Assembly (NCBI RefSeq): GCF_024137025.1
Contig: NZ_JAMYJR010000012.1
Location: forward strand, 107,713 to 171,712
DNA from: Paractinoplanes aksuensis
GTDB taxonomy: Bacteria > Actinomycetota > Actinomycetes > Mycobacteriales > Micromonosporaceae
DNA length: 64,000 nt
Direction of reading: 5' to 3'
Under the pieces are notes generated by a model. That model saw nothing but the letters and a program-made list of their open reading frames with translations, was not told where the DNA came from and did not search any database. Positions 10,401 to 20,598 of this stretch are shown here, in pieces; position 1 is the stretch's first letter, and every line of letters starts with the position of its first letter. A program made the position numbers and the translations under genes.

Positions 10401-12284
10401 CAGCAGGGCGGCCGCGCTGATCACCCGGCCGGTACGGGCGAGGCCGATCGTCACCGCCTCGTTGGTCGACGCGCCGTGGGCCCGCGCCTCGACCATCCGG
10501 GACAGCAGGAACACCTCGTAGTCGGTCGACAGCCCGAACACGACCGCCGCCATCAGCACGACGATGCCCGCCTCGAGCGGCGCCGGTGTGACGTTGAGCC
10601 AGGACGCGCCGTGCCCGTCCTGGAAGATCCAGACCAGGATGCCGAAGGTGGCGCTGAGGCTGAGCGCGCTCATCACCACCGCCTTGATCGGCAGCAGGAT
10701 CGAGCCGAACGCGAAGAACATCAGCAGCAGCGTGGCCCCGACCAGCAGGCCGACCATCCACGGCAGTTTGGCCGCGGTGGCCGCGAGGCTGTCCACGTTG
10801 CGGGCCGTCGTGCCGCCGACCAGCAGTTCGGCGCCGTTGGGCACGGGCAGCGACCGGATCTGGTCGACCACCTCGCGGGCCTCGGTGCTGAACGGGTCGG
10901 CCGTACGCAGCGTCGCGTTGAAGACGGTGATCTCGCCCGCGCGCTGGGCCGGGCTGATCTGGGCGATGCCGGGGATCTGGCGCAGCGTGACCGCGAACGC
11001 CGACGAGTCGGCCTGCCCGCGCAGCACGATCGGCATGCCGTTGCCGCTGAACTGCGGGTAGTCGGACTTGAGGGTCTCGATCGCCTGCCGGGCCGCGTTG
11101 CCCGGGGGCAGCGTCCGCTCGTCGGCCTCGCCGAACCGGGCGCCGGCGATCGGGGCGGCCAGCACGAGCAGCCCGGCCAGGATGGGCAGCGCCACGATGA
11201 CGCGCCGGCGCAGCACGCCGGCGGCCAGGCGGCCCCAGAACGTGCCCTCCTTGCCTCGCCCGGGCAGCTTGATCGGCAGCTTGTCGACGCGCGGGCCGAG
11301 GATGGCGAGCAGGGCCGGCAGCAACGTCAGGGAGAGGAGCGCGGCCAATCCGACCGCGGCCAGACCGCCGTACGCCAGGGACTTGAGGAACCCCTGCGGG
11401 AACAGCATCAGCCCGGCGAGCGCGATCATCAGCAGGGTGGCCGAGAAGACGACCGTACGCCCGGCGGTGGCGACCGTCCGCCGCACGGCCTCGGACGGCG
11501 TGAGCCCGGCCGCCTGTTCCTCGCGGAAGCGGCCGACCATGAACAGGCCGTAGTCGATGGCCATGCCCAGGCCGAGCAGGCTGGCCACGTTGACCGCGAA
11601 CGAGTTGACCTCGTGCACCCCGGCGATCGCGTGCAGGATGCCGAGCGAGCCGAGCACGGCCGCCCCGCCGACCAGCACGGGCAGGGAAGCGGCGACGAGC
11701 GAGCCGAACAGGAACAGCAGCAGCACCAGGACGACCGGCAGCGAGATGATCTCGGCCTTGGCCAGGTCTTGGGTCGACAGGGTGGAGGTCGTGTCGGCCA
11801 GCACCACGCCGCCCGAGAGCTGCACGGTCGCGCCCTCGACGGCGAATTTGTCCTTGACGTCCCGGTACGACTCGAGCTTGGCCCCGTCGTCCGCGCCGAC
11901 CAGCGTGACCAGGGCGACGGCGCTCGTCTTGTCCTTGGAGACGAACTGGGGCGACCGCGTCGAGAAGTACGAGGTGCTGCCCTTCACAGCCGACTTGGGT
12001 AGCGCGGTCAGGCTGTCGCGGACGCGTTTGCCCAGCGGGACGTCGGTGATCTTGACCTTGGTCGGCGTGTAGATGACCACGAGGTCGCCGCCCTGGGCGC
12101 CGAACGCCTTCTGGACGGCCTCGGTGGCCTGGGCCGACTCGCTGTTCGGGTCGTTGTAGCCGCCCTCGGAGAGCTGGCCGAACACACCGAGCCCCCAGAT
12201 GCCCGCGCTGATCACCGCGACGAGCGCGACGGACAGCACCGGCCACCGGAAGCGGGCGACCCACGATCCCCAGCCCGCGAACAC
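7461..12284 (-). CDS. MMPL-family transporter with a ~900-residue disordered C-terminal tail
   Basis: This 1607-residue RND-superfamily protein is about twice the usual MMPL length. Residues 1-690 form the transporter: helix 1 (about 11-32), a periplasmic loop, helices 2-6 (FGSLVAASLPVLVGGAAV and following, then GMAIDYGLF), a second half with STDYEVFLLSRM, and twelve helices in all. MMPL proteins export lipids or act as drug efflux pumps driven by the proton gradient. Residues 690-1607 are low complexity. The first part is acidic, with VEDVPAP-type repeats (nt about 9010-9400). The next carries [D/E]xTR[R/S/N][L/F] motifs (nt about 8430-8760). The last part is basic and proline-rich, with AEPLPKRP and PADLGDHLRESR repeats. 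GTG 12284 follows AGAGGGG. The tail should be cytoplasmic. Confidence 0.92.
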   Translation of the reverse strand: MFAGWGSWVARFRWPVLSVALVAVISAGIWGLGVFGQLSEGGYNDPNSESAQATEAVQKAFGAQGGDLVVIYTPTKVKITDVPLGKRVRDSLTALPKSAVKGSTSYFSTRSPQFVSKDKTSAVALVTLVGADDGAKLESYRDVKDKFAVEGATVQLSGGVVLADTTSTLSTQDLAKAEIISLPVVLVLLLFLFGSLVAASLPVLVGGAAVLGSLGILHAIAGVHEVNSFAVNVASLLGLGMAIDYGLFMVGRFREEQAAGLTPSEAVRRTVATAGRTVVFSATLLMIALAGLMLFPQGFLKSLAYGGLAAVGLAALLSLTLLPALLAILGPRVDKLPIKLPGRGKEGTFWGRLAAGVLRRRVIVALPILAGLLVLAAPIAGARFGEADERTLPPGNAARQAIETLKSDYPQFSGNGMPIVLRGQADSSAFAVTLRQIPGIAQISPAQRAGEITVFNATLRTADPFSTEAREVVDQIRSLPVPNGAELLVGGTTARNVDSLAATAAKLPWMVGLLVGATLLLMFFAFGSILLPIKAVVMSALSLSATFGILVWIFQDGHGASWLNVTPAPLEAGIVVLMAAVVFGLSTDYEVFLLSRMVEARAHGASTNEAVTIGLARTGRVISAAALLLIVVTGAFALSSVTTMRFVGVGMIVALLLDATVVRMLLVPAVLGLMGNAAWWAPASWRRLQERAGLAEHAGEEAPALTSGRHAVGEVTAVLALPPGPSASKYSAWDREAAGVMLLPPGMMGRSIPIGEEAATQILPKITEAKSGSAVVPALPAAPVDDDIVDAEIIEDDEIEPAQNKKPAKNDEPDDEHVDAEIVDAEPFAAGSPAHDSSSDEPDPSASDPAASDPSATAASDPSATAPSASDFASDEPVAGSVESDKSDDADADIASEGDDEPVAATEETAAAGPAKEDFASATADSAGVDTDAPTTDDDHAPLLASDENISAVVEDASPGAVESGAPTPVVEKVPAAAGKEVSAPVVDAVPTPASDAVPAPVAEDAPAAAEEAIPAPAVEDVPAPVVEDVPARAAEVAPGPGAEDVPPAAAEDVPAVAVEDVPAPGAEDVPPTAVEDGPAAAVEDVEEPVAEKVAEAEPVADDVVEGETVPDEPFVPSYQPEPYYPMPGVYRSESRGTEPDYSAPDDFFFAPSSAGTFASSLELPSAPESTVPYFGDRPDFESTRNLATPRSLDDPEPAPTFEAPNRQVARTFETPDPETSGSIVLPDLDPPAATPTPAAVEEPELDVTRSFDAPDLEATRRLQVPGLESTRRLDATAIDRARRLETPKTDPVESAAPTAGTVSEPLPKRPAPTAETIAEPVPKRPAPTAETVAEPLPKRPVPTAETVAEPLPKRPVSPTDTPRSVPFVPGTSADPLPRRSVTPPAAEPLPKRIVPPPAAEPLPQRIVPPPAAEPLPQRIVPPQRAPEPTRAAEPLPQRPLLPPAAEPLPPRSELNRPFATEPPPAESGTRRPDLGGLFAPRRPAEPDPTPLRRPATQGEQPYSFRPGQEPTAPAAETAPPVTPAPSYANPPTTPRRPADLGDHLRESRPADLGDHLRESRPADLAQYSSRPRRTTSEKPKPARRPATLADQVPKPRRKPDPEQPGE

Positions 12285-12346
12285 GTCAACCCCTCTGGTC
12301 GTTCCTGACTACCGCCGGATCCCGGCAGGAGTGCTATGAGAACACT

Positions 12347-13240
12347 TCACGAAAGCGTGGCCGCTTCCAGGGCTACCCCTGAGCAACCTTTCCCGTACGC
12401 CGCGTCGGTAGTCCAGCTCAGCCGAACCTGGCCCGATCGGGGCGCCTGGTAGGCCACGGTCAGGACGGCCGTGCGCAGCGTGTCACCGCGTTGGTCCAAG
12501 ACGGTAGTGCCGGTCGACTCTCCGGTGCTCAGCCGCGCGGTCAGCTTTCCGCGTGCCGCAAAGACACCTACATAGAGCTTCAGTACCCGCGGCGTCGGGC
12601 CGGCCGGCGCCGTGAGCGTGAACCCGTTGCCCTGGCCGCAGGTGCGGATGCCGGTGGTCGTGCCGTCGCTGGCGGCCACCGGGTCACCGCCGGTCCACTT
12701 GAACTTCTGCGGGCTGAGCGTGTGCTGGAAGCGGGGCGCGGTCGGGGCGCCTTCCAGGATGCGGAACTCGCCCTTCTTGTCCCGCTCCAGGGAGAACGTG
12801 CCGTCGAGTCCCCAGTGCACCCAGTCGCTCTCGCCCTCGGCCGACAGGTTCACCAGCGACGGTACGGGGTCCTGGGCGAGCCGCAGCTGGTCGCGTGAGG
12901 GTGGCGGCACCGTGGCGACCTTGGTCGGGCTCGGCGGGGGCGAGGGCGACGCGCTGCCCAACGGGATGAGCCCCTGACCGTTGCTGCTACCGGTCGGCGG
13001 GGGCAGCCGCAGGTCGCCCAGGGCGGGTGCGGGCGGGTCGATCGGCGGGGCCGGCTCGTCGTTGCCCTTGAGCCCGCGGACGGCGACGAAGCCGAACCCG
13101 ATCACGACGAGGACCCCGGCCAGGATCACCGCGGCCGAGGAGAGGACCTCGTTCCACTGGCGACCGCCCTCGGCGAACCCCGAGGGGCGGGCGCGGTGGC
13201 CGGTCCGGCGCCTGCGGCGACCATCTTCGGTCGACGGCAA
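12347..13240 (-). CDS. Membrane-anchored protein with extracytoplasmic beta-rich domain
   Basis: This 297-residue protein has a basic cytoplasmic N-terminus (GRRRRRTGHRARP), one membrane helix at about 33-53 (SSAAVILAGVLVVIGFGFVA), a Pro/Ser-rich linker to about residue 115, and a C-terminal domain of about 180 residues rich in beta-strand patterns (two cysteines, CGQGNGF and KGCSG, possibly bridged). The domain resembles jelly-roll/CBM-like folds in spacing, but I do not recognise the family. The start is TTG 13240, preceded by GGAGG; no ATG or GTG in frame gives the helix a better position. It lies upstream of the MMPL gene on the same strand with a 62-bp gap, so the two may be co-transcribed. 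Confidence 0.75.
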   Translation of the reverse strand: MPSTEDGRRRRRTGHRARPSGFAEGGRQWNEVLSSAAVILAGVLVVIGFGFVAVRGLKGNDEPAPPIDPPAPALGDLRLPPPTGSSNGQGLIPLGSASPSPPPSPTKVATVPPPSRDQLRLAQDPVPSLVNLSAEGESDWVHWGLDGTFSLERDKKGEFRILEGAPTAPRFQHTLSPQKFKWTGGDPVAASDGTTTGIRTCGQGNGFTLTAPAGPTPRVLKLYVGVFAARGKLTARLSTGESTGTTVLDQRGDTLRTAVLTVAYQAPRSGQVRLSWTTDAAYGKGCSGVALEAATLS

Positions 13241-13531
13241 CCGACCCTCCAGAAATCACAATGAGCACAGAACGAAGTAGGCAGAGTCTTTAGTCGTGTT
13301 CAGGGGCGGTGGCCGGGGTGGTTGGAAGGGTTCACAGCGCGATAAAAGCGGTGCAGGGCGTCAACAATGGCACTTCGATGCGTGACGGTGAAGAGCGGAA
13401 TGAGTGACCGCCCGTTCGGGTGATCACGGGCCTAGGTGGTTCGGACGAGGTTCGCCGTGGGCTTCGTCACGGGGACGGGTACCGTGTCCGAAGTTTCCGG
13501 CCCACGCCGATAACAGGAGAGTCGACGACAT

Positions 13532-14152
13532 ATGAGCACCGAGACCGCCCGACCCATCACCGGCGACACTGCCAAGCGCCGCAGCCAGGCCATCGGCGGC
13601 GCCGTCGCCGGGCTGGCCGTGGTCGCCGTTCTGGTGACCGTCTTCGTCACCGTCCGCGGCGGGGACGACGAGCCCGCCACCCCGACGGCCGCCGCGCCGC
13701 CGTCCGCCGCCGCGCCCGCCGAGACCCCGCCGGCCGAGGTCCCGCCGTCGGAGCAGGCCGTGCCGCCGGCCCAGGACCAGCCCGCGCCGGTCGACACGCC
13801 CGCCGCGCTGTCCAAGGAGCCCGTGGTCAAGGGCGGCACCGGCGCCGTCAGCGAGCTCAAGGTGACCCCGCTGGTGGCCGGCAAGGGCCCCGCGGTCAAG
13901 GCGGGCCAGACCGTCACCGCCAACTACGTGCTGGTCAGCTACAAGACCGGCGAGATCATGGACTCGTCGTGGCAGCGCGGCCAGCCGTTCAGCACGGCGA
14001 TCGGCGCCGGTCAGGTCATCGAGGGCTGGGACAAGAGCATCCCCGGCCAGAAGGTCGGCAGCCGCATCCAGATCGACGTGCCGGCCGCCATGGCCTACGG
14101 CCCCGAGCGCGGCGACCTGCGCTTCGTGGTCGACATCCTCGACGCCAAGTAG
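13532..14152 (+). CDS. Membrane-anchored FKBP-type peptidyl-prolyl cis-trans isomerase
   Basis: This 206-residue protein has a single N-terminal helix (residues 22-43, IGGAVAGLAVVAVLVTVFV), an Ala/Pro linker, and an FKBP fold at about 115-206. Diagnostic elements are VTANYVLVSYKTGEIMDSSW, then VIEGWDKSIPGQKVGSR, and the terminal strand with YGPE. It would catalyse prolyl isomerisation outside the membrane, helping secreted proteins fold. AGGAGA precedes ATG 13532. It diverges from the anchored beta-rich protein, with a 291-bp gap, and converges on yaaA with 1 bp between the two stop codons. Confidence 0.92.
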   Translation: MSTETARPITGDTAKRRSQAIGGAVAGLAVVAVLVTVFVTVRGGDDEPATPTAAAPPSAAAPAETPPAEVPPSEQAVPPAQDQPAPVDTPAALSKEPVVKGGTGAVSELKVTPLVAGKGPAVKAGQTVTANYVLVSYKTGEIMDSSWQRGQPFSTAIGAGQVIEGWDKSIPGQKVGSRIQIDVPAAMAYGPERGDLRFVVDILDAK

Positions 14153-14153
14153 G

Positions 14154-14951
14154 TCAGAGTTCGGCCACCACGACGTCGAGCTGACGGGGGCGGCCCGCCG
14201 CGACGGGCTGTTCCTCGACGGTGTACTTCAGGTCGCGCAGGGCCGCGACGATCTCGTCGACCGAGGCCGGCTGCGCGCCGGCCTCGGCCAGGGCCCGTAC
14301 GATGCGTCCCTTGGTCGCCTTGTTGAAGTGGCTGACCACCGAGCGCTTGGCCACGCCGTCGACGACCCGCTCGTGCAGCACCCGCACGGTGGCGGCGTCG
14401 CGGCCGGGCGGGATCCACATGGCCCCGTACGCCCCGGAGCGCAGGTCGAGCACCGGCCCGCCCGCCGCCACCGGGTCGAGCGCCTTCGGCAAGAGCTTTT
14501 TCCAGTACGCCGTGAGCCCGCCCACCGAGGGCAGGGTCACCCCGACCGAGAGCCGGTAGGCCGGGATCCGGTCGTCGAGGCGTACCACGCCCCACAGCCC
14601 CGAGAACACCACAGTCTGCTGATCGACCCAGGCCCGCGCCTCGGGGGCCAGGCTGTGCGCGTCCAGCGCCTCGTACAGCACCCCGCTGTAGATCGAGGCG
14701 GCCGGCGCCGTGGGGGCCGTCAGCAGTCCGGCGTTGCGGGTGATCTCGTCGCCCTGCCCGGCCGACAACCCCAGGGTGGCCAGCGAGTCGGCCACGGCCC
14801 GGGCGCTGGTCCGCTTGCTCATCGCCACCAGCCGGGTCAGCACCCGCTTGCGGGCCGTCCTCAGCCCCGGCAGCCACAACGCGCCCGGGTCGACGGGTTC
14901 ACCCTCGGTGGCAGCGGTCTTGCCCTCGGACGGCGGCAACAGGATCAGCAC
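14154..14951 (-). CDS. yaaA: Peroxide stress protein YaaA family (UPF0246/DUF328)
   Basis: This 265-residue protein begins with the family signature LILLPPSEGKT and continues through IYSGVLYEAL, VFSGLWGVVR and VVSHFNKATKGR, all characteristic of YaaA. In E. coli YaaA lowers free iron and protects DNA during peroxide stress; the biochemical activity is still poorly defined. The length fits the family. The start is GTG 14951. The next gene upstream on the same strand is a STAS protein 9 bp away, so the two form a likely operon. That pairing hints at stress control, which is inference. Confidence 0.92.
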   Translation of the reverse strand: MLILLPPSEGKTAATEGEPVDPGALWLPGLRTARKRVLTRLVAMSKRTSARAVADSLATLGLSAGQGDEITRNAGLLTAPTAPAASIYSGVLYEALDAHSLAPEARAWVDQQTVVFSGLWGVVRLDDRIPAYRLSVGVTLPSVGGLTAYWKKLLPKALDPVAAGGPVLDLRSGAYGAMWIPPGRDAATVRVLHERVVDGVAKRSVVSHFNKATKGRIVRALAEAGAQPASVDEIVAALRDLKYTVEEQPVAAGRPRQLDVVVAEL

Positions 14952-14960
14952 CCCGCGAGA

Positions 14961-15326
14961 CTAGACCTCGTCCCGCCCCACCAGCGCGTCACCCACCGTC
15001 GCATAGACGGCGAGCCGCGGCGTCAGCCCGACCGTGTCGAGCAGCCGCCCGAGGAACTCGCCGGGCGCGGCCAGCCGCAGCCAGCCCCCACCGGCGGCGG
15101 CCCGGTTGTGCCCCACGACCAGGGCGCTCAGCCCGGTCGAGTCGCAGAACTCGATGCCGGACAGGTCGACGACGATCCGTGGCTCCGGTCGGCCGAGCAC
15201 CTGATCGAGCGTCGTCGTCAGGGTCGTCCCGCTGTCGATGTCGAGATTGCCCCGCACGGTGACGACCACAGATTCGTCGCTGTTGTCGACCACTGACACA
15301 TGCACGCCGACCCCCGGTTCATTCAC
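14961..15326 (-). CDS. STAS-domain anti-sigma-factor antagonist
   Basis: This 121-residue single-domain STAS protein resembles SpoIIAA/RsbV. It has the beta1 strand VVVTVRGNLDIDSG and the phosphorylation-site helix FCDSTGLSAL with S63 as the predicted phospho-acceptor. Such proteins bind an anti-sigma kinase when unphosphorylated and thereby free a sigma factor. No RsbW-like kinase is adjacent. The SpoIIE-type phosphatase at 22.7 kb is a candidate for reactivating proteins of this kind, but there is no direct link. The start is GTG 15326; it is followed by yaaA. Confidence 0.9.
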   Translation of the reverse strand: MNEPGVGVHVSVVDNSDESVVVTVRGNLDIDSGTTLTTTLDQVLGRPEPRIVVDLSGIEFCDSTGLSALVVGHNRAAAGGGWLRLAAPGEFLGRLLDTVGLTPRLAVYATVGDALVGRDEV

Positions 15327-15357
15327 GTCTTCATCAACGGTTTGTCTCTGCCCAATC

Positions 15358-15374
15358 GGTGACCGAAAGTCACC
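15358..15374. promoter_or_regulatory. Short palindrome between STAS gene and pgm
   Basis: GGTGACCGAAAGTCACC forms a perfect 6-bp inverted repeat around CGAAA, 32 bp upstream of the STAS start and about 110 bp upstream of pgm. It could be an operator or a small hairpin in the pgm leader. Confidence 0.35.
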
Positions 15375-15486
15375 TTGTTGATGTCCGCGAACTCAACTGC
15401 TGGACAACCGAGTACCGATCGGCGGTGCGGGGAAGGAGCTATCGATACGCTCCATGGCAGGTCCATGCCCCTGAAGGAGGCCGCCC

Positions 15487-17130
<1,644 letters not shown>

Positions 17131-17200
17131 AATTCTCAGAAAACGCGTCGTGCGGCCGACAGGAAGGCGGTAGGGAAACCGACTCAGCCCTAGGACGCGC

Positions 17201-19507
17201 ATGACTGAACCCGTGGGGCCCGCCGCCCGGCGTGCCGGTAGCGGGCTCACATCTTTGCTGGTCGCGCTGGTGGCGACTCTCGCCGTCACCGTGTGGCTGT
17301 TGGTGCGCGACCCGCAGGATGTGGTGCTCGGCTATATCGGCGGGCCCATCGCCCTGGCCGCCGCGGCGTGGTCGCTGCAGCGCATCGGCTCGATGGTGGT
17401 GCTGCCGCGCGTCGTCCGCGCGTTCTGGCGTCAGCTCGGTCACGGCGCGGTCATCCTGCTGATCAGCTCGTGCACCGCGCTGGCCCTGGCCAACAACAAC
17501 GCCGGCATGTCCCTCTACGTCGCCGGGCCGATGCTGACCGGCATGTTCTGGGTGATGTCGGCCTTCCTGCGGCTGCCGATGGGCGACCGTACGCCGTTGG
17601 GCTGGGCCCGGGTGCTGCTCGACGGAGCCACCGTGGCCGTCTCGGGCACGCTGATCTTCTGGTACGTCGTGCTCAGCTACGCGCCGGCCGGCACCGACCT
17701 GGCCACCCGGGCCACGGCCGGCGTGGTCGGCGTGGCCGGTCTGCTCTGCCTGGTCGTCATCGGCAAGGCCGCGGGCCGCCCGGACGGGCCCATCGACTCC
17801 CTCTCGCTGCGCCTGCTGGCCGTCGCCCCGATCGTCGCGGTCGCCCTGGCCGTGCTGCTCATCGCCGGCAACGACTTCTTCCGCCTGCTGCTGTCCGTGC
17901 TGGGCAGCCCGCTGGTCGCCCTCTCGTTCGGCGCGGCCGCCTACCGGCAGCGGCTCACCCTGCAACGCCCGGCCGCGCCGGCCGCGCCCCGGCGCCGCCG
18001 CTCGGTCTACGACCTGCTGCCGTTCGTCGCCATCGTCGCCACCGCGACCCTGTTCACCACCGTGGCCGCTCAGCAGATGGACGGCCGGGAACGGGCCGTG
18101 ATCCTCGGCGCCGTGCTCATCACGGCCCTGGTCGTGGCCCGCCAGCTGATCGGGATCAGCGACCACCGGCGGATGCTGGCCGGGCTGCGCGAGCAGCAGG
18201 CCGAGCTGGAACGCCTGGCGATGACCGACCCGCTGACCGGGCTGGCCAACCGCACCCGGTTCACCTCGGCCCTGGCCGACCGTCTGGCCGCGCACCAGCC
18301 CGCGACCGTGCTGCTGATCGACATCGACGACTTCAAGATGGTCAACGACACGATGGGCCCGGCCGTCGGCGACCAGCTGCTCTACCAGGTCGCGCAGCGG
18401 CTGCGGCGGACCCGGTCCGACATCGACCTGCCGGCCCGGCTCGGCGGCGACGAGTTCGCGGTGCTGCTCGACATCGAGGAGGAGGCGTCGGCCGAATCGG
18501 CCGCCGACCGGCTCATCCAGGCCCTGACCGAGCCGTTCCGGGTCGGCGAGCACCTGCTGCTGGCCCACGCCAGCGTGGGCGTGGCCATCGCCGGCTCGGG
18601 CGACTCGGCCGACGAGGTGCTGCGCAACGCCGACATCGCCATGTACGCGGCCAAGGAGGGCGGCAAGGCGGCCTGGACCCGGTTCGAGCCGCGCATGCGC
18701 CAGGAGGTCGTGAACCACGCCCGCCTGGGCAGCGAGCTGCACAACGCGATCATCCGGCACGAGCTGTTCCTGGTTTACCAGCCGGTCTTCGACATCGTCA
18801 CCGGCCGCCTGCACGGCGCCGAGGCGCTGGTGCGCTGGCAGCACCCGACGCGCGGGTTCGTCTCGCCGGGTGACTTCATCCCGGTCGCCGAGCGCTCCGG
18901 TCTCATCGTGCCGCTCGGCTCGTGGGTGCTGCGCGAGGCGTGCGAGCAACTGGCCCGCTGGCAGCGGGAGCACGGCGAGGGCGCGATCAAGGCGATCAAC
19001 GTCAACGTGGCGGTCCGCCAGCTGCGCGAGTCGGGCTTCGTCGACGAGGTCGCGGCCGTGCTCAGCGACACCGGCCTGCTGCCGCGCAACCTGGTGCTCG
19101 AGGTGACCGAGTCGTCGGTGGCCGACGGCCGCCAGGTCCGCGAGACGCTGCACGCTCTGCACGAGATGGGCGTACGGCTGGCCCTGGACGACTTCGGCAC
19201 CGGCAGCTCCTCGCTGAGCCTGTTGCGGGCCTTCCCGGTCGACGTCCTCAAACTCGACAAGTCGTTCGTCGACGGCATCGCCGAGGGCGCGGACCGGGGT
19301 CGCCTGGCCGTGGCCGCCGCGGTCGCCCAGCTGGCCGAGTACCTGCAGCTCAGCGCCGTGGCCGAGGGCATCGAGAACGAGACCCAGCTGGTCCGCCTGC
19401 GCGAGATGGGCTACCGCCTGGGCCAGGGCTTCTTCATGGCCAAGCCCCTCTCACCGGACGAGGCCGGCGCCCTCATGAAGGAGAAGCCCGCGCTGCGCGC
19501 AGTCTGA
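17201..19507 (+). CDS. Membrane GGDEF-EAL protein (cyclic-di-GMP synthesis/degradation)
   Basis: This 768-residue protein has about ten N-terminal membrane helices (residues 15-320, a putative sensor module), a GGDEF domain (about 340-500) opening with DPLTGLANRTRF and carrying an intact RLGGDEF around residue 415, and an EAL domain (about 515-765) with EALVRWQHP at 541, DDFGTG and a preserved LKLDKSFVDG. Both catalytic motifs look complete, so it may make and hydrolyse cyclic-di-GMP, as several actinobacterial tandem proteins do. The start is ATG 17201. Its 3' end overlaps the convergent monooxygenase gene by 35 bp. The stimulus for the membrane module is unknown. Confidence 0.94.
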   Translation: MTEPVGPAARRAGSGLTSLLVALVATLAVTVWLLVRDPQDVVLGYIGGPIALAAAAWSLQRIGSMVVLPRVVRAFWRQLGHGAVILLISSCTALALANNNAGMSLYVAGPMLTGMFWVMSAFLRLPMGDRTPLGWARVLLDGATVAVSGTLIFWYVVLSYAPAGTDLATRATAGVVGVAGLLCLVVIGKAAGRPDGPIDSLSLRLLAVAPIVAVALAVLLIAGNDFFRLLLSVLGSPLVALSFGAAAYRQRLTLQRPAAPAAPRRRRSVYDLLPFVAIVATATLFTTVAAQQMDGRERAVILGAVLITALVVARQLIGISDHRRMLAGLREQQAELERLAMTDPLTGLANRTRFTSALADRLAAHQPATVLLIDIDDFKMVNDTMGPAVGDQLLYQVAQRLRRTRSDIDLPARLGGDEFAVLLDIEEEASAESAADRLIQALTEPFRVGEHLLLAHASVGVAIAGSGDSADEVLRNADIAMYAAKEGGKAAWTRFEPRMRQEVVNHARLGSELHNAIIRHELFLVYQPVFDIVTGRLHGAEALVRWQHPTRGFVSPGDFIPVAERSGLIVPLGSWVLREACEQLARWQREHGEGAIKAINVNVAVRQLRESGFVDEVAAVLSDTGLLPRNLVLEVTESSVADGRQVRETLHALHEMGVRLALDDFGTGSSSLSLLRAFPVDVLKLDKSFVDGIAEGADRGRLAVAAAVAQLAEYLQLSAVAEGIENETQLVRLREMGYRLGQGFFMAKPLSPDEAGALMKEKPALRAV

Positions 19508-20594
19508 GCCAGGCCCCGGCCGCGGGCAGGCCGACCTCGGTGGCCAGGGCGAACAGCACCGTGTGGGCGAGCCGGCGCTGCCAGCGCAGCGCGGGCCGGG
19601 CCTCGTCGACGGCCGGCGGCGCGTACCGCAGCAGGCGGGCCTGATACGTCGCCAGAGCCGTGGCCGACGGCATGGTGGCCAGGTCCCGGGCGAGGTGGAC
19701 GGCGTCCAGGATCGCGGTGCTCGCGCCCGCCCCGCCGGTCGGCGGCATCGGGTGGACGGCGTCGCCGAGCAACGTCACCCGCCCGGCCGGCCACGGTTCG
19801 AGCGCGGCCGGGAAGAAAAACGGGAAGGCGGCCACACTGCCGGGCTCGGACCGGTCGATCAGCGTGTGGAAGTCGTCGGTCCAGCCCGCTGTCAGCCGGT
19901 GCGCGAGCGCTTTCAGGTCGCCGTCGGCCGCATCCAGGGGAGCGGCGACCGACCAGACAACGTACGGCTCCTCGGCCGCCGGATCGTCACCTGGATCGGC
20001 GTGGAGGCTGAGGAAGGCGCCGACTCCGCGCGGGCCGATCATGAAGGCGAGCCCGTCGTGCAGGTCGGCGGGGATGCGTTGCGGCAGCTGGGCGCGCCCG
20101 GCGATGCCGATGATCCCCGACCGGCGGGCGGTCGGCCGGCCCACCCATTGCCGGGCGATCCGCGACCCGGTGCCGTCCGCGGCGACCACGAGGTCGAACT
20201 CCGGGCCGGGCGGCTCGGTCACCGTCGTACGCCAGCGGATTTGATCTTCGAGGCCGCGGGCGAGGATGGTCCGCAGCGGGCGGCGGCCGATCAGCAGCAC
20301 CTCGCCGGCGTGCTCGATCGGGATGCGCAGACGGGTGCGGCCGCGATGGTCGAGCACGGCGAACTGCCGGAAGCTTTTGTTGCCGGCGCCGCAGTCACGC
20401 AGCGCCCGCATCGACGACTCCGGCAACACCTCGCCGAGCGCCGTGAAGGCTTCCTCGGTGAGGTGCAGCCGGTAACCGTCGGTGGCGCCGGGGCCGGCGT
20501 CGCGGTCGAGAACCACGCAGTCGATGCCCCGGCGCCGCAGCGCATGGGCCAGGGTCAAGCCGCCGATCCCGGCGCCCACAACCCCGACCCTCAT
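19473..20594 (-). CDS. FAD-dependent monooxygenase/oxidoreductase
   Basis: This 373-residue flavoprotein belongs to the p-hydroxybenzoate-hydroxylase-like group. The dinucleotide motif GAGIGGLTLAHALRRRG occupies residues 7-23, an E/D acceptor follows (VVLDRDAG), and the second FAD motif is present as TLLGDAVHPMPPTGGAGAST. NAD(P)H and oxygen would be co-substrates for hydroxylating a small molecule. The length is usual. It is followed after 4 bp upstream by gnd on the same strand (gnd first), so it may be read from the gnd promoter. Its tail overlaps the GGDEF-EAL gene by 35 bp. The substrate is unknown. Confidence 0.9.
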   Translation of the reverse strand: MRVGVVGAGIGGLTLAHALRRRGIDCVVLDRDAGPGATDGYRLHLTEEAFTALGEVLPESSMRALRDCGAGNKSFRQFAVLDHRGRTRLRIPIEHAGEVLLIGRRPLRTILARGLEDQIRWRTTVTEPPGPEFDLVVAADGTGSRIARQWVGRPTARRSGIIGIAGRAQLPQRIPADLHDGLAFMIGPRGVGAFLSLHADPGDDPAAEEPYVVWSVAAPLDAADGDLKALAHRLTAGWTDDFHTLIDRSEPGSVAAFPFFFPAALEPWPAGRVTLLGDAVHPMPPTGGAGASTAILDAVHLARDLATMPSATALATYQARLLRYAPPAVDEARPALRWQRRLAHTVLFALATEVGLPAAGAWLRLRAARASPS

Positions 20595-20598
20595 CGGA

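Noticed and set aside
9465..12002. 845-codon plus-strand open frame inside the MMPL gene
   Set aside because: Antisense shadow of a GC-rich coding region; its product is Arg/His-rich without any family signature.
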